From assembly GCA_944324375.1 (NCBI GenBank), contig CALUWB010000016.1, positions 1 to 36,568 on the forward strand: a DNA stretch of 36,568 bases, written 5' to 3'. Both the position numbers and the translations under genes were made by a program. The DNA comes from Candidatus Gastranaerophilales bacterium. GTDB taxonomy: Bacteria > Cyanobacteriota > Vampirovibrionia > Gastranaerophilales > Gastranaerophilaceae. The notes beneath the pieces are model-generated. The model saw only the letters and a program-made list of their open reading frames with translations, ran no database searches and had not been told where the DNA came from. Positions 17,676-25,108 of the stretch are shown one piece after another (within the stretch, counting starts at the first letter, position 1; every line of letters begins with the position of its first letter).

Positions 17676-17696
17676 AAGCGCATGTAGCCCAGCTGG
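17676..17696 (+). pseudogene. 5' fragment of tRNA-Arg, duplicated
   Basis: A 21-bp copy of the sequence at 17782-17802 (the tRNA 5' end through the D loop) with one mismatch (CAT for CGT). The remainder of a tRNA is missing here. Confidence 0.75.
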
Positions 17697-17783
17697 CCTG
17701 TTGAATCTTTTACGAAGTAAAAGTTCAACAAAATAGAGAAAATAAGCTCTATCCAGCAGAGGTGAAACGAAGAAACTAATTAA
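17697..17783 (+). repeat. Hairpin-rich insert between tRNA copies
   Basis: This stretch is flanked by the 21-bp direct repeat. It holds a strong hairpin (17699-17730; arms TGTTGAA-CTTTTAC and GTAAAAG-TTCAACA, loop GAA, one bulged T), a second hairpin (ATAGAG 17733-17738 with CTCTAT 17747-17752), and a 12-mer GCTCTATCCAGC (17746-17757) exactly complementary to the tRNA D arm at 17798-17809. Confidence 0.6.
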
Positions 17784-17860
<77 letters not shown>

Positions 17861-17861
17861 T

Positions 17862-17899
17862 AAAAATAGAGATAACATTAGTTATCTCTATTTTTATTT
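17862..17899 (+). terminator. Terminator of the tRNA-Arg transcript
   Basis: A 15-bp stem, AAAAATAGAGATAAC with GTTATCTCTATTTTT, with an ATTA loop immediately after the CCA end. Confidence 0.88.
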
Positions 17900-18044
17900 A
17901 GTGTGTATTGGGATGAGAACCTCAAAGCGTAAGCTTTGTTAAGGTTCGAGCGCGAGTGAGCTGAGGGCGAAGGTTTTTTCTTTGGAGCAAGTATAGCTTG
18001 CGAAAAGAAAAACCGTAGACCCGTTAAACGCGAACGAGCAAGAC

Positions 18045-18063
18045 AATCCCTCCACGCGTACCA
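18045..18063 (+). repeat. Exact copy of the tRNA-Arg 3' end
   Basis: 19 bp identical to the tRNA 3' terminus at 17842-17860 (AATCCCTCCACGCGTACCA), like an integration-site duplicate or a tRNA remnant. A weaker copy (TCTCCACGGTACCA) is at 18174-18187. Confidence 0.75.
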
Positions 18064-18066
18064 TTT

Positions 18067-18097
18067 AAAAGACTTCCTTTTGGGAGTCTTTTTTTCG
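18067..18097 (+). terminator. Terminator in first repeat unit
   Basis: AAAGACTTCC pairs with GGGAGTCTTT (one T-G) around TTTT, followed by a T-run, directly after the tRNA 3' fragment. Confidence 0.75.
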
Positions 18098-18189
18098 TGT
18101 CGGGAACTCACCCCCGCCCGTCGGGGGTTCTTACCTCTCGCAAAATAATACTTAATTATTTTGCTCGGCAGAGTCTCCACGGTACCATT

Positions 18190-18220
18190 TAAAAGACTTC
18201 CTTCGGGTAGTCTTTTTTTG
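18190..18220 (+). terminator. Terminator in second repeat unit
   Basis: The same hairpin as in the first unit with a few substitutions (AAAGACT..AGTCTTT) and a T-run, again directly after a tRNA-3'-like sequence. Confidence 0.7.
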
Positions 18221-18312
18221 TGTCGGGAACTCACTCCTGACCGTCAGGGGAAGTTTTCTTGAAACGATATTAATGATTTAGAAAAATAGTTGCATGATAG
18301 CTACTGATTAGC

Positions 18313-18346
18313 AAATAAAAAAGTTGGATTTATTATTCCAACTTAT
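18313..18346 (-). terminator. Terminator of the 18349-18801 gene
   Basis: On the minus strand AAGTTGGA pairs with TCCAACTT, followed by a T-run, just past the stop. Confidence 0.8.
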
Positions 18347-18348
18347 AG

Positions 18349-18801
18349 CTAAAATTTTGTTTCTGATTTTGATAATATTTCCGTTTTTGAATATTTAATA
18401 TCTCCTTTTAATGAATATATATTGATTGGTAGATATTCTTTTAAAGGTGTGAGATGAGATTTAAGTTTATTCTCTTTTATTGTTTGTGTTTTTTTTCTTG
18501 TTGCAAAATCTTTTTCTTCAATAATTCGTGTGAAACTTTTTATTACTAGTTTATCTTCTTCAGGTGTTTTTCCTGCCACATATACAGTTTTATTTAATGT
18601 TTTTGTAAGTTTTGAATATATTGGTTTTATTTTTTTATTAAAAATAGTTACTGCAACAAATTTTACCCCTTTAGAACTACCTTTTGTTAGTGTTCCAAGA
18701 TATTCATCTTTCGGAGTGTAAAAATGTACTGTATTTTTACACACTTTTTTAGATACAGCATTGTTTTCTCTTAAATATTTTGCAATAGGTGATATTTTCA
18801 T
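18349..18801 (-). CDS. Orphan basic protein
   Basis: The 150-residue Lys-rich protein is not recognised. It begins MKISPIAKYLRENN, with beta-strand-like segments HFYTPKDEYLGTLTKG and KFVAVTIFNKKIKPIYSK and a Lys-rich C-terminal half. No signal peptide, membrane segment or catalytic motif is seen. No ribosome binding site precedes the ATG at 18801; a TAAAAT -10 ends 7 nt upstream with a TAGACA -35 at 17-nt spacing, so the mRNA is predicted to be almost leaderless. It lies 33 nt from the EamA gene on the same strand and has its own terminator. Confidence 0.65.
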   Translation of the reverse strand: MKISPIAKYLRENNAVSKKVCKNTVHFYTPKDEYLGTLTKGSSKGVKFVAVTIFNKKIKPIYSKLTKTLNKTVYVAGKTPEEDKLVIKSFTRIIEEKDFATRKKTQTIKENKLKSHLTPLKEYLPINIYSLKGDIKYSKTEILSKSETKF

Positions 18802-18808
18802 GGTTTGA

Positions 18809-18837
18809 ATTTTATCATTATTTTTATTTTTTGTCTA
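18809..18837 (-). promoter_or_regulatory. Promoter of the 18801 gene, near-leaderless
   Basis: On the minus strand TAGACA (18832-18837), a 17-nt spacer, TAAAAT (18809-18814), then 7 nt to the ATG. The -35 overlaps the end of the EamA gene. Confidence 0.5.
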
Positions 18838-19722
18838 AGATTTTTTTACAATTCTTCGTGTAACAATTAAAAATACCCCAAGAAGAATTAATATTACACC
18901 AGAAATTATTCTGAGAGTAAGTTCTTCATGGAAAACTAAAACCCCAAAGAATATTGCAGTTAAAGGTTCTAATGCTCCAAGAATAGCGGTAGTTGTTGAA
19001 CCGATTAGTTTGATTGATATATTTATTGTTTCTATTGATATAATTGTTGGGAAAATAGCTAGTCCAATTGGTAATAGCCATAAAATAGGTTTATCTATTA
19101 TTTGTAAATTTTCGTGGAATCTTAAATTATAAACATATACCAATAGTCCAAAAAATATAATATAAAAACTCATTTTAGAATGATTTATATGCTGAATAGT
19201 TTTAATTTTTTTTACTCCAACAATATAAATGGCATATAAAAGGGCCGATAAAAATACAACAAAAACACCGTGAGGATTTAGAGTCGTACCAGTCTTTCCG
19301 TTATACAATAAACCAATTCCCGTAGATGTTAATAATATTGAGATTATTGTAGTTTTAGTGATTTTTTCTTTAAAAAATAATGACATAATTATTGCAACTA
19401 AAACAGGATAAATAAACAAAATAGTACATGCAATTCCTGCATCAATATATTTAAAAGCATCAAATAATGTTAATGATGATAGTGAAAAAAATATCCCAAG
19501 AATCATTAAAGGGAATAATTCTTTTAATGAAATATTAAGAGATACTTTTTTAACGAAATGAAGCCACAATCCGTAAATAACAACAGCAAATGCATATCTG
19601 TAAAATAGTACCGAGTTTGCACCTATTCCAACAGCATACAATGGAAGTGCAAATAATGGATTTGTTCCATAACTTGTTGATGCAATTATTCCGTTAATAG
19701 TTCCAATTAGTTTTCGTTTCAT
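18835..19722 (-). CDS. EamA-family (DMT) permease
   Basis: The 295-residue membrane protein has ten hydrophobic segments in two repeated halves of five, the drug/metabolite transporter layout. The first half begins ASTSYGTNPLFALPLYAVGIGANSVLFYR-type; the second contains the typical GPxxAI/LEPL loop in SIKLIGSTTTAILGALEPLTAIFFGVLVFHE. It should act at the inner membrane as an exporter of small metabolites, but the substrate cannot be read from sequence. An AAAGGA site lies 9 nt before the ATG. It ends RRIVKKS with a basic, cytosolic tail. The nearby genes give no clue to substrate. Confidence 0.87.
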   Translation of the reverse strand: MKRKLIGTINGIIASTSYGTNPLFALPLYAVGIGANSVLFYRYAFAVVIYGLWLHFVKKVSLNISLKELFPLMILGIFFSLSSLTLFDAFKYIDAGIACTILFIYPVLVAIIMSLFFKEKITKTTIISILLTSTGIGLLYNGKTGTTLNPHGVFVVFLSALLYAIYIVGVKKIKTIQHINHSKMSFYIIFFGLLVYVYNLRFHENLQIIDKPILWLLPIGLAIFPTIISIETINISIKLIGSTTTAILGALEPLTAIFFGVLVFHEELTLRIISGVILILLGVFLIVTRRIVKKS

Positions 19723-19841
19723 TGTTTATTATTCCTTTTAATTCAATTGTATAAAAAAAATAATAAATTTATCTAGCCTATTTGTTTATTGTTTTTTTAT
19801 AAATCAAGCATAAAATATAAATTGTTATAGGAGATAATTAA

Positions 19842-20039
19842 ATGAAAACAAAATTAGTTTATTGGGATGATAATTTATATATAAAAATTCCAAAAGAGTA
19901 TTTAAAACAACTTGGTTGGGAGCAAGGTGAATGTTTAAATATAGATTTAGATTTTGCTTTTACAAAACTAGAAATATATAAAACAGAAGATGACGAGCAA
20001 GAAGTTTTAGATGTTGAAGCTGATGAAGATGAAGATTAA
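19842..20039 (+). CDS. AbrB/MazE-like small DNA-binding protein
   Basis: The 65-residue protein has the SpoVT/AbrB swapped-hairpin pattern in LVYWDDNLYIKIPKEYLKQLGWEQGECLNIDLD (about 5-37): an I-x-I-P-K-x-x-x-x-x-L-G-x-x-x-G core. The last 20 residues are nearly all acidic, which is unusual. AbrB-like proteins include transcription regulators and antitoxins, but no toxin gene is next to it. An AGGAG site precedes the ATG. The acidic tail codons form one arm of the terminator stem. Assignment to the fold is likely; the role is open. Confidence 0.7.
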   Translation: MKTKLVYWDDNLYIKIPKEYLKQLGWEQGECLNIDLDFAFTKLEIYKTEDDEQEVLDVEADEDED

Positions 20040-20058
20040 TTCATCAGCTTCAAATTTT
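20016..20058 (+). terminator. Terminator encoded in the AbrB-like gene's 3' end
   Basis: GAAGCTGATGAA (20016-20027, inside the coding sequence) pairs perfectly with TTCATCAGCTTC (20040-20051), followed by a short T-run. Confidence 0.6.
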
Positions 20059-20383
20059 ATGACATTGAATTTTTATACAAATCTTTAATTGATTTTAATT
20101 TTTTTGAAATATATTCAAAAGGATTTGCTTCATCCTTTTTTAAATTCACCATATGATAGGTTTCAAAAGAATTTTCTGCAGAATTAAACTTTGCATTATG
20201 AGAAATTGTAACTCTATCATTATTTAGAGTATTCACACTAAAATTAATTTTATCACTTCGTGTTCCTATTTTTTCTCCCATTTTAGTTAAAGTTTTTATT
20301 TCTTCTTTTGATAATAGATTATTATTAGATTTAATAATTGTTGTTGCTCTAAATTTAGTGTTGTTGTTTCCATGAATATTCAT
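20057..20383 (-). CDS. Orphan small protein with N-terminal F motif
   Basis: The 108-residue protein is not recognised. It begins MNIHGNNNTKFRATTIIKSNNN, so KFRAT at about 10-14 matches the N-terminal F motif found in other orphans of the window. A helical segment LLSKEEIKTLTKMGEKIG is followed by beta-like KINFSVNTLNNDRVTISHNAKFN. No membrane segment or signal peptide is seen. An AAGGAG site lies 7 nt before the ATG. It is convergent with the AbrB-like gene, which it meets at the shared hairpin. Confidence 0.65.
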   Translation of the reverse strand: MNIHGNNNTKFRATTIIKSNNNLLSKEEIKTLTKMGEKIGTRSDKINFSVNTLNNDRVTISHNAKFNSAENSFETYHMVNLKKDEANPFEYISKKLKSIKDLYKNSMS

Positions 20384-20502
20384 ACTTACTCCTTAAGATT
20401 GTCAGTATATTAAATAAAAGTATAGTATAAACCCATGGATATTATCATATTGTAGCTGTTAATTATTTACAAAAATTTTAAAATATTAAAAAGGAGGTCT
20501 AT

Positions 20503-20841
20503 ATGATGTACTTATACTTTTTTGTCAAATGGTTAGTTTTATCTTTAATTCTAATGTTTACTGCTTGGTTAGTACCAGGAATTGAAGTAAAGAATTTAGG
20601 TTCAGCATTTCTTGCAGCAGCAGTTATAGGTTTGTTAAATACATTTATTAAGCCGTTATTATTAATGATTAATTTACCTACAAATCCAATAATTATAACA
20701 GTATTAGCTCTTGTTGTTAACGCTTTATTACTACTATTTGCAAGTTATATCGTTCCAGGTTTCAAAATCAACGGTTTTTTACCTGCAGTTGTAGGGGTAG
20801 TTGTAATGACTATTGTTACAGTATTAATTAGTATGATTTAA
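20503..20841 (+). CDS. Holin superfamily IV-like (YvlD-type) membrane protein
   Basis: The 112-residue protein has four hydrophobic segments and the features of the phage holin 4_2/YvlD family: W at the start of segment 1, the PGIEV and PGFKI turns before loops, and GLLNTFIKPLL in the middle. Such proteins are common in bacterial chromosomes and most are not phage-derived; envelope-stress roles have been proposed for some. No lysin or phage gene is nearby. A strong AAGGAGG site lies 6 nt before the ATG. The ogt gene follows after 27 nt. Confidence 0.8.
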   Translation: MMYLYFFVKWLVLSLILMFTAWLVPGIEVKNLGSAFLAAAVIGLLNTFIKPLLLMINLPTNPIIITVLALVVNALLLLFASYIVPGFKINGFLPAVVGVVVMTIVTVLISMI

Positions 20842-20868
20842 TCTGTACATTTATAGTATCATTTTTAT

Positions 20869-21339
20869 ATGCAATATTATTATGAATATGATACAGAACT
20901 TGGCTTAATGAGCATAATAGAAGAAAAAAATAAAATTATAGAGCTATCTATAAACAAAACAATAAAAGATGCTCAAAAAGTAGAAACCAACTTAATAAAT
21001 CAAACATATAAAGAAATTCAAGAATATTTAAATGGTAAAAGAATAAAGTTTGATATTCCAATATTAATTAGAGGAACAGAGTTCCAGAAAAAAGTTTGGA
21101 AAAAACTTATCTCTGTTCCTTATGGTGAGGTTGTAAGTTATAAATTTATAGCAACACAATTAGGAAATCCAAATTCATCGAGAGCTGTAGGAAATGCTTG
21201 TAATAAAAATCCCTTGTTAATTATAGTTCCTTGTCATAGAATTTTAGGTAGTGATAAATCTTTAAAAGGTTTTGCTGCAGGGATAGGTATTAAAGAAAAA
21301 TTACTAAAATTAGAGGCTAAAGTATGTATGAAGAATTAG
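20869..21339 (+). CDS. ogt: Methylated-DNA--protein-cysteine methyltransferase
   Basis: The 156-residue protein removes alkyl groups from O6-alkylguanine by transfer to its own Cys. The active site is VPCHR (C122), the Arg finger lies in SSRAVGNA (R105), and the recognition helix region is IATQLGNPNSSRAVG. A weak N-terminal domain precedes it. No ribosome binding site is visible; a TATAGT box ends 11 nt before the ATG, giving a short predicted leader if used. The last 16 nt overlap the next gene, a uracil-DNA glycosylase, so the two DNA repair genes are translated together. Confidence 0.92.
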   Translation: MQYYYEYDTELGLMSIIEEKNKIIELSINKTIKDAQKVETNLINQTYKEIQEYLNGKRIKFDIPILIRGTEFQKKVWKKLISVPYGEVVSYKFIATQLGNPNSSRAVGNACNKNPLLIIVPCHRILGSDKSLKGFAAGIGIKEKLLKLEAKVCMKN

Positions 21340-21902
21340 AAAAAATTAAAGAAAAATGCTTAGCTTGTCAGAAATGTTCTTTATCAAATAGTCGTAATAA
21401 AGTAGTTTTTTCAGGAGGTATTCCTAATTCAAAATTAATGCTAATAGGAGAAGCACCCGGATATTGGGAAGATCAAAAGGGAGTCCCATTTGTTGGTAAA
21501 GCAGGGCAGTTATTAGATAAAATATTCGAATGTGTTGGACTATCTAGAGAAAAAGATGTTTATATATGTAATACTATAAAATGTCGCCCTCCAGAAAATA
21601 GAAACCCTCTTCCTGAAGAAAAACTGGCGTGTGAGGAATATTTAAAAGCTCAAATTGATATTCTAAAACCTAGAATAATTCTAGTTTGTGGAAATATTGC
21701 TTTAAATACGATGTTACCCAATGAAAGAGGAATAACTCGTGCTAGAGGAAAATGGTTTGATGGACCTTATGAATCGAAAATGATGCCAATTTTTCACCCA
21801 TCATATCTACTAAGAAATGATTCAAGAGAAAAAGGTTCTCCTAAGTGGCTAATGTGGCAAGATATAAAAGAAATAAAAAAAGAATATGATAAACTTAATT
21901 AA
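21324..21902 (+). CDS. Family 4 uracil-DNA glycosylase (4Fe-4S)
   Basis: The 192-residue enzyme excises uracil, arising by cytosine deamination, from DNA. The active-site motif GEAPG (42-46) and the C-terminal HPSYLLR are diagnostic of family 4 (UDGa). Four Cys, C15, C18 (CxxC), C87 (NTIKCRPPENRNP) and C103, are at the expected positions for the iron-sulfur cluster. It overlaps the end of ogt, giving a two-gene repair operon. The stop shares TTAA with that of the convergent thioredoxin. In an anaerobe the cluster would be easily maintained. Confidence 0.93.
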   Translation: MYEELEKIKEKCLACQKCSLSNSRNKVVFSGGIPNSKLMLIGEAPGYWEDQKGVPFVGKAGQLLDKIFECVGLSREKDVYICNTIKCRPPENRNPLPEEKLACEEYLKAQIDILKPRIILVCGNIALNTMLPNERGITRARGKWFDGPYESKMMPIFHPSYLLRNDSREKGSPKWLMWQDIKEIKKEYDKLN

Positions 21903-22195
21903 ATAAATTTACTTAATGTATTCATTAACTCAAATTTATTTTTAAAACCTGAAAATTTACTAACGATTTCCCCATTTTTAAATAATATAAATGTAGGAAA
22001 TCCCATAACACCATATTTGTTTACTAAAGATGGACTTTTATCTCCATCAACTTTCCCAAACCATATATCAGGAAGTTCTTTTAATACTTCATTTTGTTTT
22101 GTACAATAACTACACCATTTTGCAGAAAATATAATAAGTTTAAGTCCTTTAGATGTTTGTTCTTCAAAATTTTTTTCATCAATATCTACAATCAT
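21899..22195 (-). CDS. Thioredoxin-like protein
   Basis: The 98-residue protein has the thioredoxin fold with active site WCSYC (C28, C31) and a cis-proline in MGFPTFI. CSYC in place of the classical CGPC suggests a changed redox potential or substrate; general disulfide reduction in the cytosol is still the likeliest role. No signal peptide is present. A GAGAGG site lies 7 nt before the ATG. The upstream region contains the 20-bp palindrome shared with the divergent gene at 22384. Confidence 0.85.
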   Translation of the reverse strand: MIVDIDEKNFEEQTSKGLKLIIFSAKWCSYCTKQNEVLKELPDIWFGKVDGDKSPSLVNKYGVMGFPTFILFKNGEIVSKFSGFKNKFELMNTLSKFI

Positions 22196-22261
22196 AATAA
22201 CCTCTCTAACCTATATTAATAAATAATCAATAAAAAACATTCCCCAAATTGATATAAGAAA

Positions 22262-22281
22262 TTGTAACAAGTTTGTTACAA
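22262..22281. promoter_or_regulatory. Operator-like 20-bp palindrome
   Basis: TTGTAACAAGTTTGTTACAA has two perfect 9-bp arms and a 2-nt centre; the core is TGTAA-N8-TTACA. It sits between the divergent thioredoxin and the 22384 gene, about 100 nt from the latter. The same core is at 26084-26101. Confidence 0.55.
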
Positions 22282-22383
22282 AAAAGATTTAAAAAAGCAA
22301 TTATTTACTTTATATATACTTTTTATATATAAGGGTTCAAAATTAGGACAGAGGAATACAATTAAATAAAGGGGTATAATAAT

Positions 22384-22620
22384 ATGGCAATTGGGGCACG
22401 CGATTTTATTGACAAGCTATTAGTAGAAAAATATGCAAAAGAAAAGGTTGATAACCATGATAATTTAGAATCAAAATTTACACCTGATGAGGTTATGGAT
22501 GTTATGAGTGTTGCATCGCATAACGCAATTAATTATCTTAAATTATCTCAAAAACTAGCTGTAGTTTGCTATGCCGTAAATTCAAAAGCAGCAAAATACT
22601 CGCCTATGGTTTTAGCATAG
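22384..22620 (+). CDS. Orphan small helical protein
   Basis: The 78-residue protein is not recognised. It is predicted to be mostly helical: MAIGARDFIDKLLVEKYAKEK, then FTPDEVMDVMSVASHNAINYLKLSQKLAVVCYAV, with no signal peptide or membrane segment. A GGGG-type site lies 9 nt upstream of the ATG. The 188-nt region upstream is long for this window, contains the 20-bp palindrome and a run of TTTATATAT elements (about 22309-22330), and suggests a well-regulated or abundant small protein. The downstream pmm gene converges after 30 nt without an obvious terminator. Confidence 0.68.
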   Translation: MAIGARDFIDKLLVEKYAKEKVDNHDNLESKFTPDEVMDVMSVASHNAINYLKLSQKLAVVCYAVNSKAAKYSPMVLA

Positions 22621-22650
22621 TACAGATACACCTTGCAATAAGTGTTAATT

Positions 22651-24141
22651 CTACACTTTAGTTGTGCCTAATTCTTGTATTAAGCTATTTAATTTTTTTA
22701 CCATTACATCTTTGTAAATGTCTGCATTAAGTTCTGATTTTGCCTCAAATCTTAAAGTAAATACAGGTTCAGTATTACTTTGTCTAACAAGAGCAAAGCC
22801 CCCGTCAAAAACAATTCGCATACCATCAAGAGTAATTACATCTTTAATTTCATCGCCAAATGCATTTTTATTTTCTTTAACAAATTTTTCGAACTCTGCA
22901 AGAACAGGTTTCTTTAATTCATTTGGACATGGAAGTCTTAATTCCGGTGAAGAGTATACTGTATTAAATGGAGCTAACAAATCTTCTATAACAAAATTAG
23001 GATTTTGGATTTTTTGTTTTGCAATAATTTCAATTATTCTACAACCAGCATATATCGCATCATCAAATCCATAGTATCTATCTTTAAAGAATGTATGCCC
23101 ACTCATTTCACCAGCTAAAACAGCTCCTGTTTCTTTCATTTTACCTTTGATATAACCGTGTCCAGTTTTACACATAACAGCTTGTCCACCAAGTTTGTTT
23201 ATTGTATCAAATAGAACTTGAGAACATTTTACTTCAGAAACAACTACAGGAGAGATATTTTTCTTTTTGTATTGTTCGATTACATCCATTGCATATATTA
23301 GTAGTAGTTTATCTCCCGTTAAATGATTTCCTTGCGAGTCAACAATACCTATTCTGTCACTGTCTCCATCAAATGCAATTCCTAGATCAGCTTTTTCAGA
23401 AACAACAGCTTTTTTTAAATCTTCTAAATTTTTAGGGTCGCTAGGGTTTGGGTGGTGGTTAGGGAATCGACCATCTGGAGTTGAAAATAATTCAATAACT
23501 TTACATCCAAGTTCTCTATATAGTTGAGGTCCTACAATTCCACCAGTAGCATTTCCACTATCAACAACTACTTTAATATTTCCATGGATTAGTCGAGCAA
23601 GACTAGAAAATTCTCCTCTCATAGCAGTTATGTAATCTGGAATTAAATCATATTCTTTTAGTTGCCCTTCTTTTGATAATTGAGATTTAATTCTATATTC
23701 TGCTTCTGTTAGTGCTTTTACATCTTTTATTTGTTCTTCATTAAGTGTTTGATGGTTATGTGTCATTTTTAAGCCGTTGTATTGACTAGGATTATGGCTT
23801 GCTGTGACAATTAATCCACCTAGAACTGAACGATTATCAGTAATAAATCTTGGAAGTCCAACAACTTCTGAGTAATACCCAATAGGAGTAGGTGCTAATC
23901 CTAAATCAACTACATTGGCACTAGTTGAACGAATCCCTTTAATTAAAGCTTCTGATAAAGATGGTGAATGTGTTCTTGCATCACGGCAAACTGTAACCCA
24001 TATATTATGAGATTCTTCACCTGATTTATTAATAAGATATCTTATAAATGCTCGTCCTGTATAGAAATATAATTCTTCTGTAATATCTTCACCATAAATC
24101 CCACGAATATCATTTTTTCCGAATGCTGTTAAAGGTAACAT
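22651..24141 (-). CDS. Phosphomannomutase/phosphoglucomutase
   Basis: The 496-residue alpha-D-phosphohexomutase isomerises hexose 1- and 6-phosphates for nucleotide-sugar and glycogen metabolism. It has the phosphoserine loop TASHNPSQYNG (S115), the metal loop DGDSDRIG (D258, D260, D262) and the sugar loop GEMSGHTFF (near 345), with the phosphate-binding RQSNTEPVFTLRFEA at the C terminus. Motifs fit the AlgC/ManB group that takes both mannose and glucose phosphates. An AGGAG site precedes the ATG. It lies divergent from the sugar ABC permease gene, 54 nt away, which supports a link to sugar use. Confidence 0.92.
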   Translation of the reverse strand: MLPLTAFGKNDIRGIYGEDITEELYFYTGRAFIRYLINKSGEESHNIWVTVCRDARTHSPSLSEALIKGIRSTSANVVDLGLAPTPIGYYSEVVGLPRFITDNRSVLGGLIVTASHNPSQYNGLKMTHNHQTLNEEQIKDVKALTEAEYRIKSQLSKEGQLKEYDLIPDYITAMRGEFSSLARLIHGNIKVVVDSGNATGGIVGPQLYRELGCKVIELFSTPDGRFPNHHPNPSDPKNLEDLKKAVVSEKADLGIAFDGDSDRIGIVDSQGNHLTGDKLLLIYAMDVIEQYKKKNISPVVVSEVKCSQVLFDTINKLGGQAVMCKTGHGYIKGKMKETGAVLAGEMSGHTFFKDRYYGFDDAIYAGCRIIEIIAKQKIQNPNFVIEDLLAPFNTVYSSPELRLPCPNELKKPVLAEFEKFVKENKNAFGDEIKDVITLDGMRIVFDGGFALVRQSNTEPVFTLRFEAKSELNADIYKDVMVKKLNSLIQELGTTKV

Positions 24142-24155
24142 ATTATTCTCCTGTA

Positions 24156-24184
24156 TTTACCAATTTATCCCTTTTAAGTATAAT
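24156..24184 (+). promoter_or_regulatory. Promoter of the sugar permease gene
   Basis: TTTACC (24156-24161), a 17-nt spacer and a perfect TATAAT (24179-24184); the start would fall about 5 nt before the ATG at 24196, without a ribosome binding site. The same TTTACC -35 is seen at dnaG. Confidence 0.6.
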
Positions 24185-24195
24185 TTAGTATAAAT

Positions 24196-25080
24196 ATGGA
24201 TAACTTTCAATCAAACATTAACAAAAATGATAAGTTAACTGCAATGATTTTTATTCTGCCTGCAGTTTTAGGAACTTTGATTTTTATTGTTATTCCTGTT
24301 ATTTTTTCTTTCTCTTTGAGTTTTGTTAATTGGGATTTATTATCACCAATAACTTTTGCAGGGGTAAATAATTATAAGGATGTATTAACAGATAAAACAT
24401 TTTTACAGGTTTTATCAAATACATTTGTTTTTGCAATTTCAACATCTGTGTTTTCGGTTATAATTCCTCTTGTTCTGGCATGTATTTTGAATAGCAAAAT
24501 AAGAGGGAGTAATTTTTATAAAACAGCTTATTTCTTACCATTTATCACACCAATGATTGTAATTGCAATTGTGTGGCAATGGATATTTGACCCTAATATT
24601 GGATTATTAAATCAATTATTTCATTTAAATATTAAATGGCTATATGATGCTCGTTATGCCATGCCTGCATTAATTGCTGTATCTGTTTGGAAATTGATAG
24701 GATACAATATGATAATATTTTTGTCAGGTCTATCTGCAATAAATCAAGAGGTGTTAGAGGCTGCAAAAATAGATGGTGCAAATTCTTGGCAGACATTCAA
24801 GAATGTTACAGTTCCACTATTAAGTCCAACAATATTTTTTGTAATTGTAATCACATCAATATCATCTTTTCAGGTTTTTGATTTGATTTATATAATGACC
24901 GAAGGTGGGCCGAATAACAGCACAATGGTTTTAGTATATTCAATATATAAATATGCATTTGAATTCTTTGATGTTGGAAAAGCAAGTGCTATTGCTTATA
25001 TATTATTTGCGATAATATTTGTCCTTGTACTATTTCAATGGAAGCTTCGTAAAAAAATGGTTTATAACGAAGCAGAATAA
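24196..25080 (+). CDS. Sugar ABC transporter permease (MalF/UgpA type)
   Basis: The 294-residue inner-membrane protein has six hydrophobic segments (about 15-40, 74-98, 112-130, 156-178, 211-233, 263-281) and the EAA loop VLEAAKIDGANSWQTFKNVTVPLLSP (about 186-211) that contacts the ATPase. This is the first permease of a carbohydrate-uptake (CUT1) importer. Normally it pairs with a second permease, a binding protein and an ATPase; none is adjacent, so the partners must be encoded elsewhere. A TATAAT at 24179 gives a near-leaderless mRNA. A terminator is formed by the last four codons. Confidence 0.9.
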   Translation: MDNFQSNINKNDKLTAMIFILPAVLGTLIFIVIPVIFSFSLSFVNWDLLSPITFAGVNNYKDVLTDKTFLQVLSNTFVFAISTSVFSVIIPLVLACILNSKIRGSNFYKTAYFLPFITPMIVIAIVWQWIFDPNIGLLNQLFHLNIKWLYDARYAMPALIAVSVWKLIGYNMIIFLSGLSAINQEVLEAAKIDGANSWQTFKNVTVPLLSPTIFFVIVITSISSFQVFDLIYIMTEGGPNNSTMVLVYSIYKYAFEFFDVGKASAIAYILFAIIFVLVLFQWKLRKKMVYNEAE

Positions 25081-25105
25081 TTATGTTAATTATTCTGCTT
25101 TTATT
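25070..25105. terminator. Bidirectional terminator overlapping the permease stop
   Basis: A perfect 14-bp stem, AAGCAGAATAATTA (25070-25083) with TAATTATTCTGCTT (25087-25100) and a TGT loop, followed by TTATT. The 5' arm includes the last codons and stop of the permease gene. Confidence 0.85.
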
Positions 25106-25108
25106 ATT

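Larger units (their letters stand above)
17900..18253 (+). repeat. tRNA-linked repeat cluster of hairpins and terminators
   Basis: This gene-free stretch is more GC-rich than its surroundings. It holds hairpins CAAAGC-GTAA-GCTTTG (17923-17938), GGTTTTT..AAAAACC with an inner GCAAG/CTTGC (17972-18014) and GCAAAATAAT/ATTATTTTGC (18140-18164). Two direct repeats of about 80 bp (18051-18132 and 18174-18253) each read: tRNA 3' end, terminator, then GTGTCGGGAACTCAC and a G/C-rich inverted repeat. No real gene is visible. Confidence 0.7.

Noticed and set aside
17878-18234. Open frame of 118 codons on the minus strand in the repeat cluster
   Set aside because: Its sequence is the repeated terminators and hairpins read backwards; there is no ribosome binding site and no protein-like composition.
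17900-18253. CRISPR array in the repeat cluster
   Set aside because: The repeats are not regularly spaced, are of different sequence and are terminator hairpins, and no cas gene is present.
19842-20039. Toxin-antitoxin module around the AbrB-like protein
   Set aside because: No toxin-like gene lies adjacent; the next gene is an unrelated orphan on the opposite strand.
20503-20841. Prophage marker (holin)
   Set aside because: YvlD-type holin-like proteins are common chromosomal genes; no lysin, integrase or structural phage gene is nearby.
22262-22281. Palindrome as an NtcA or CRP site
   Set aside because: NtcA sites are GTA-N8-TAC and CRP sites TGTGA-N6-TCACA; here the GTA-to-TAC distance is N10, so neither fits.
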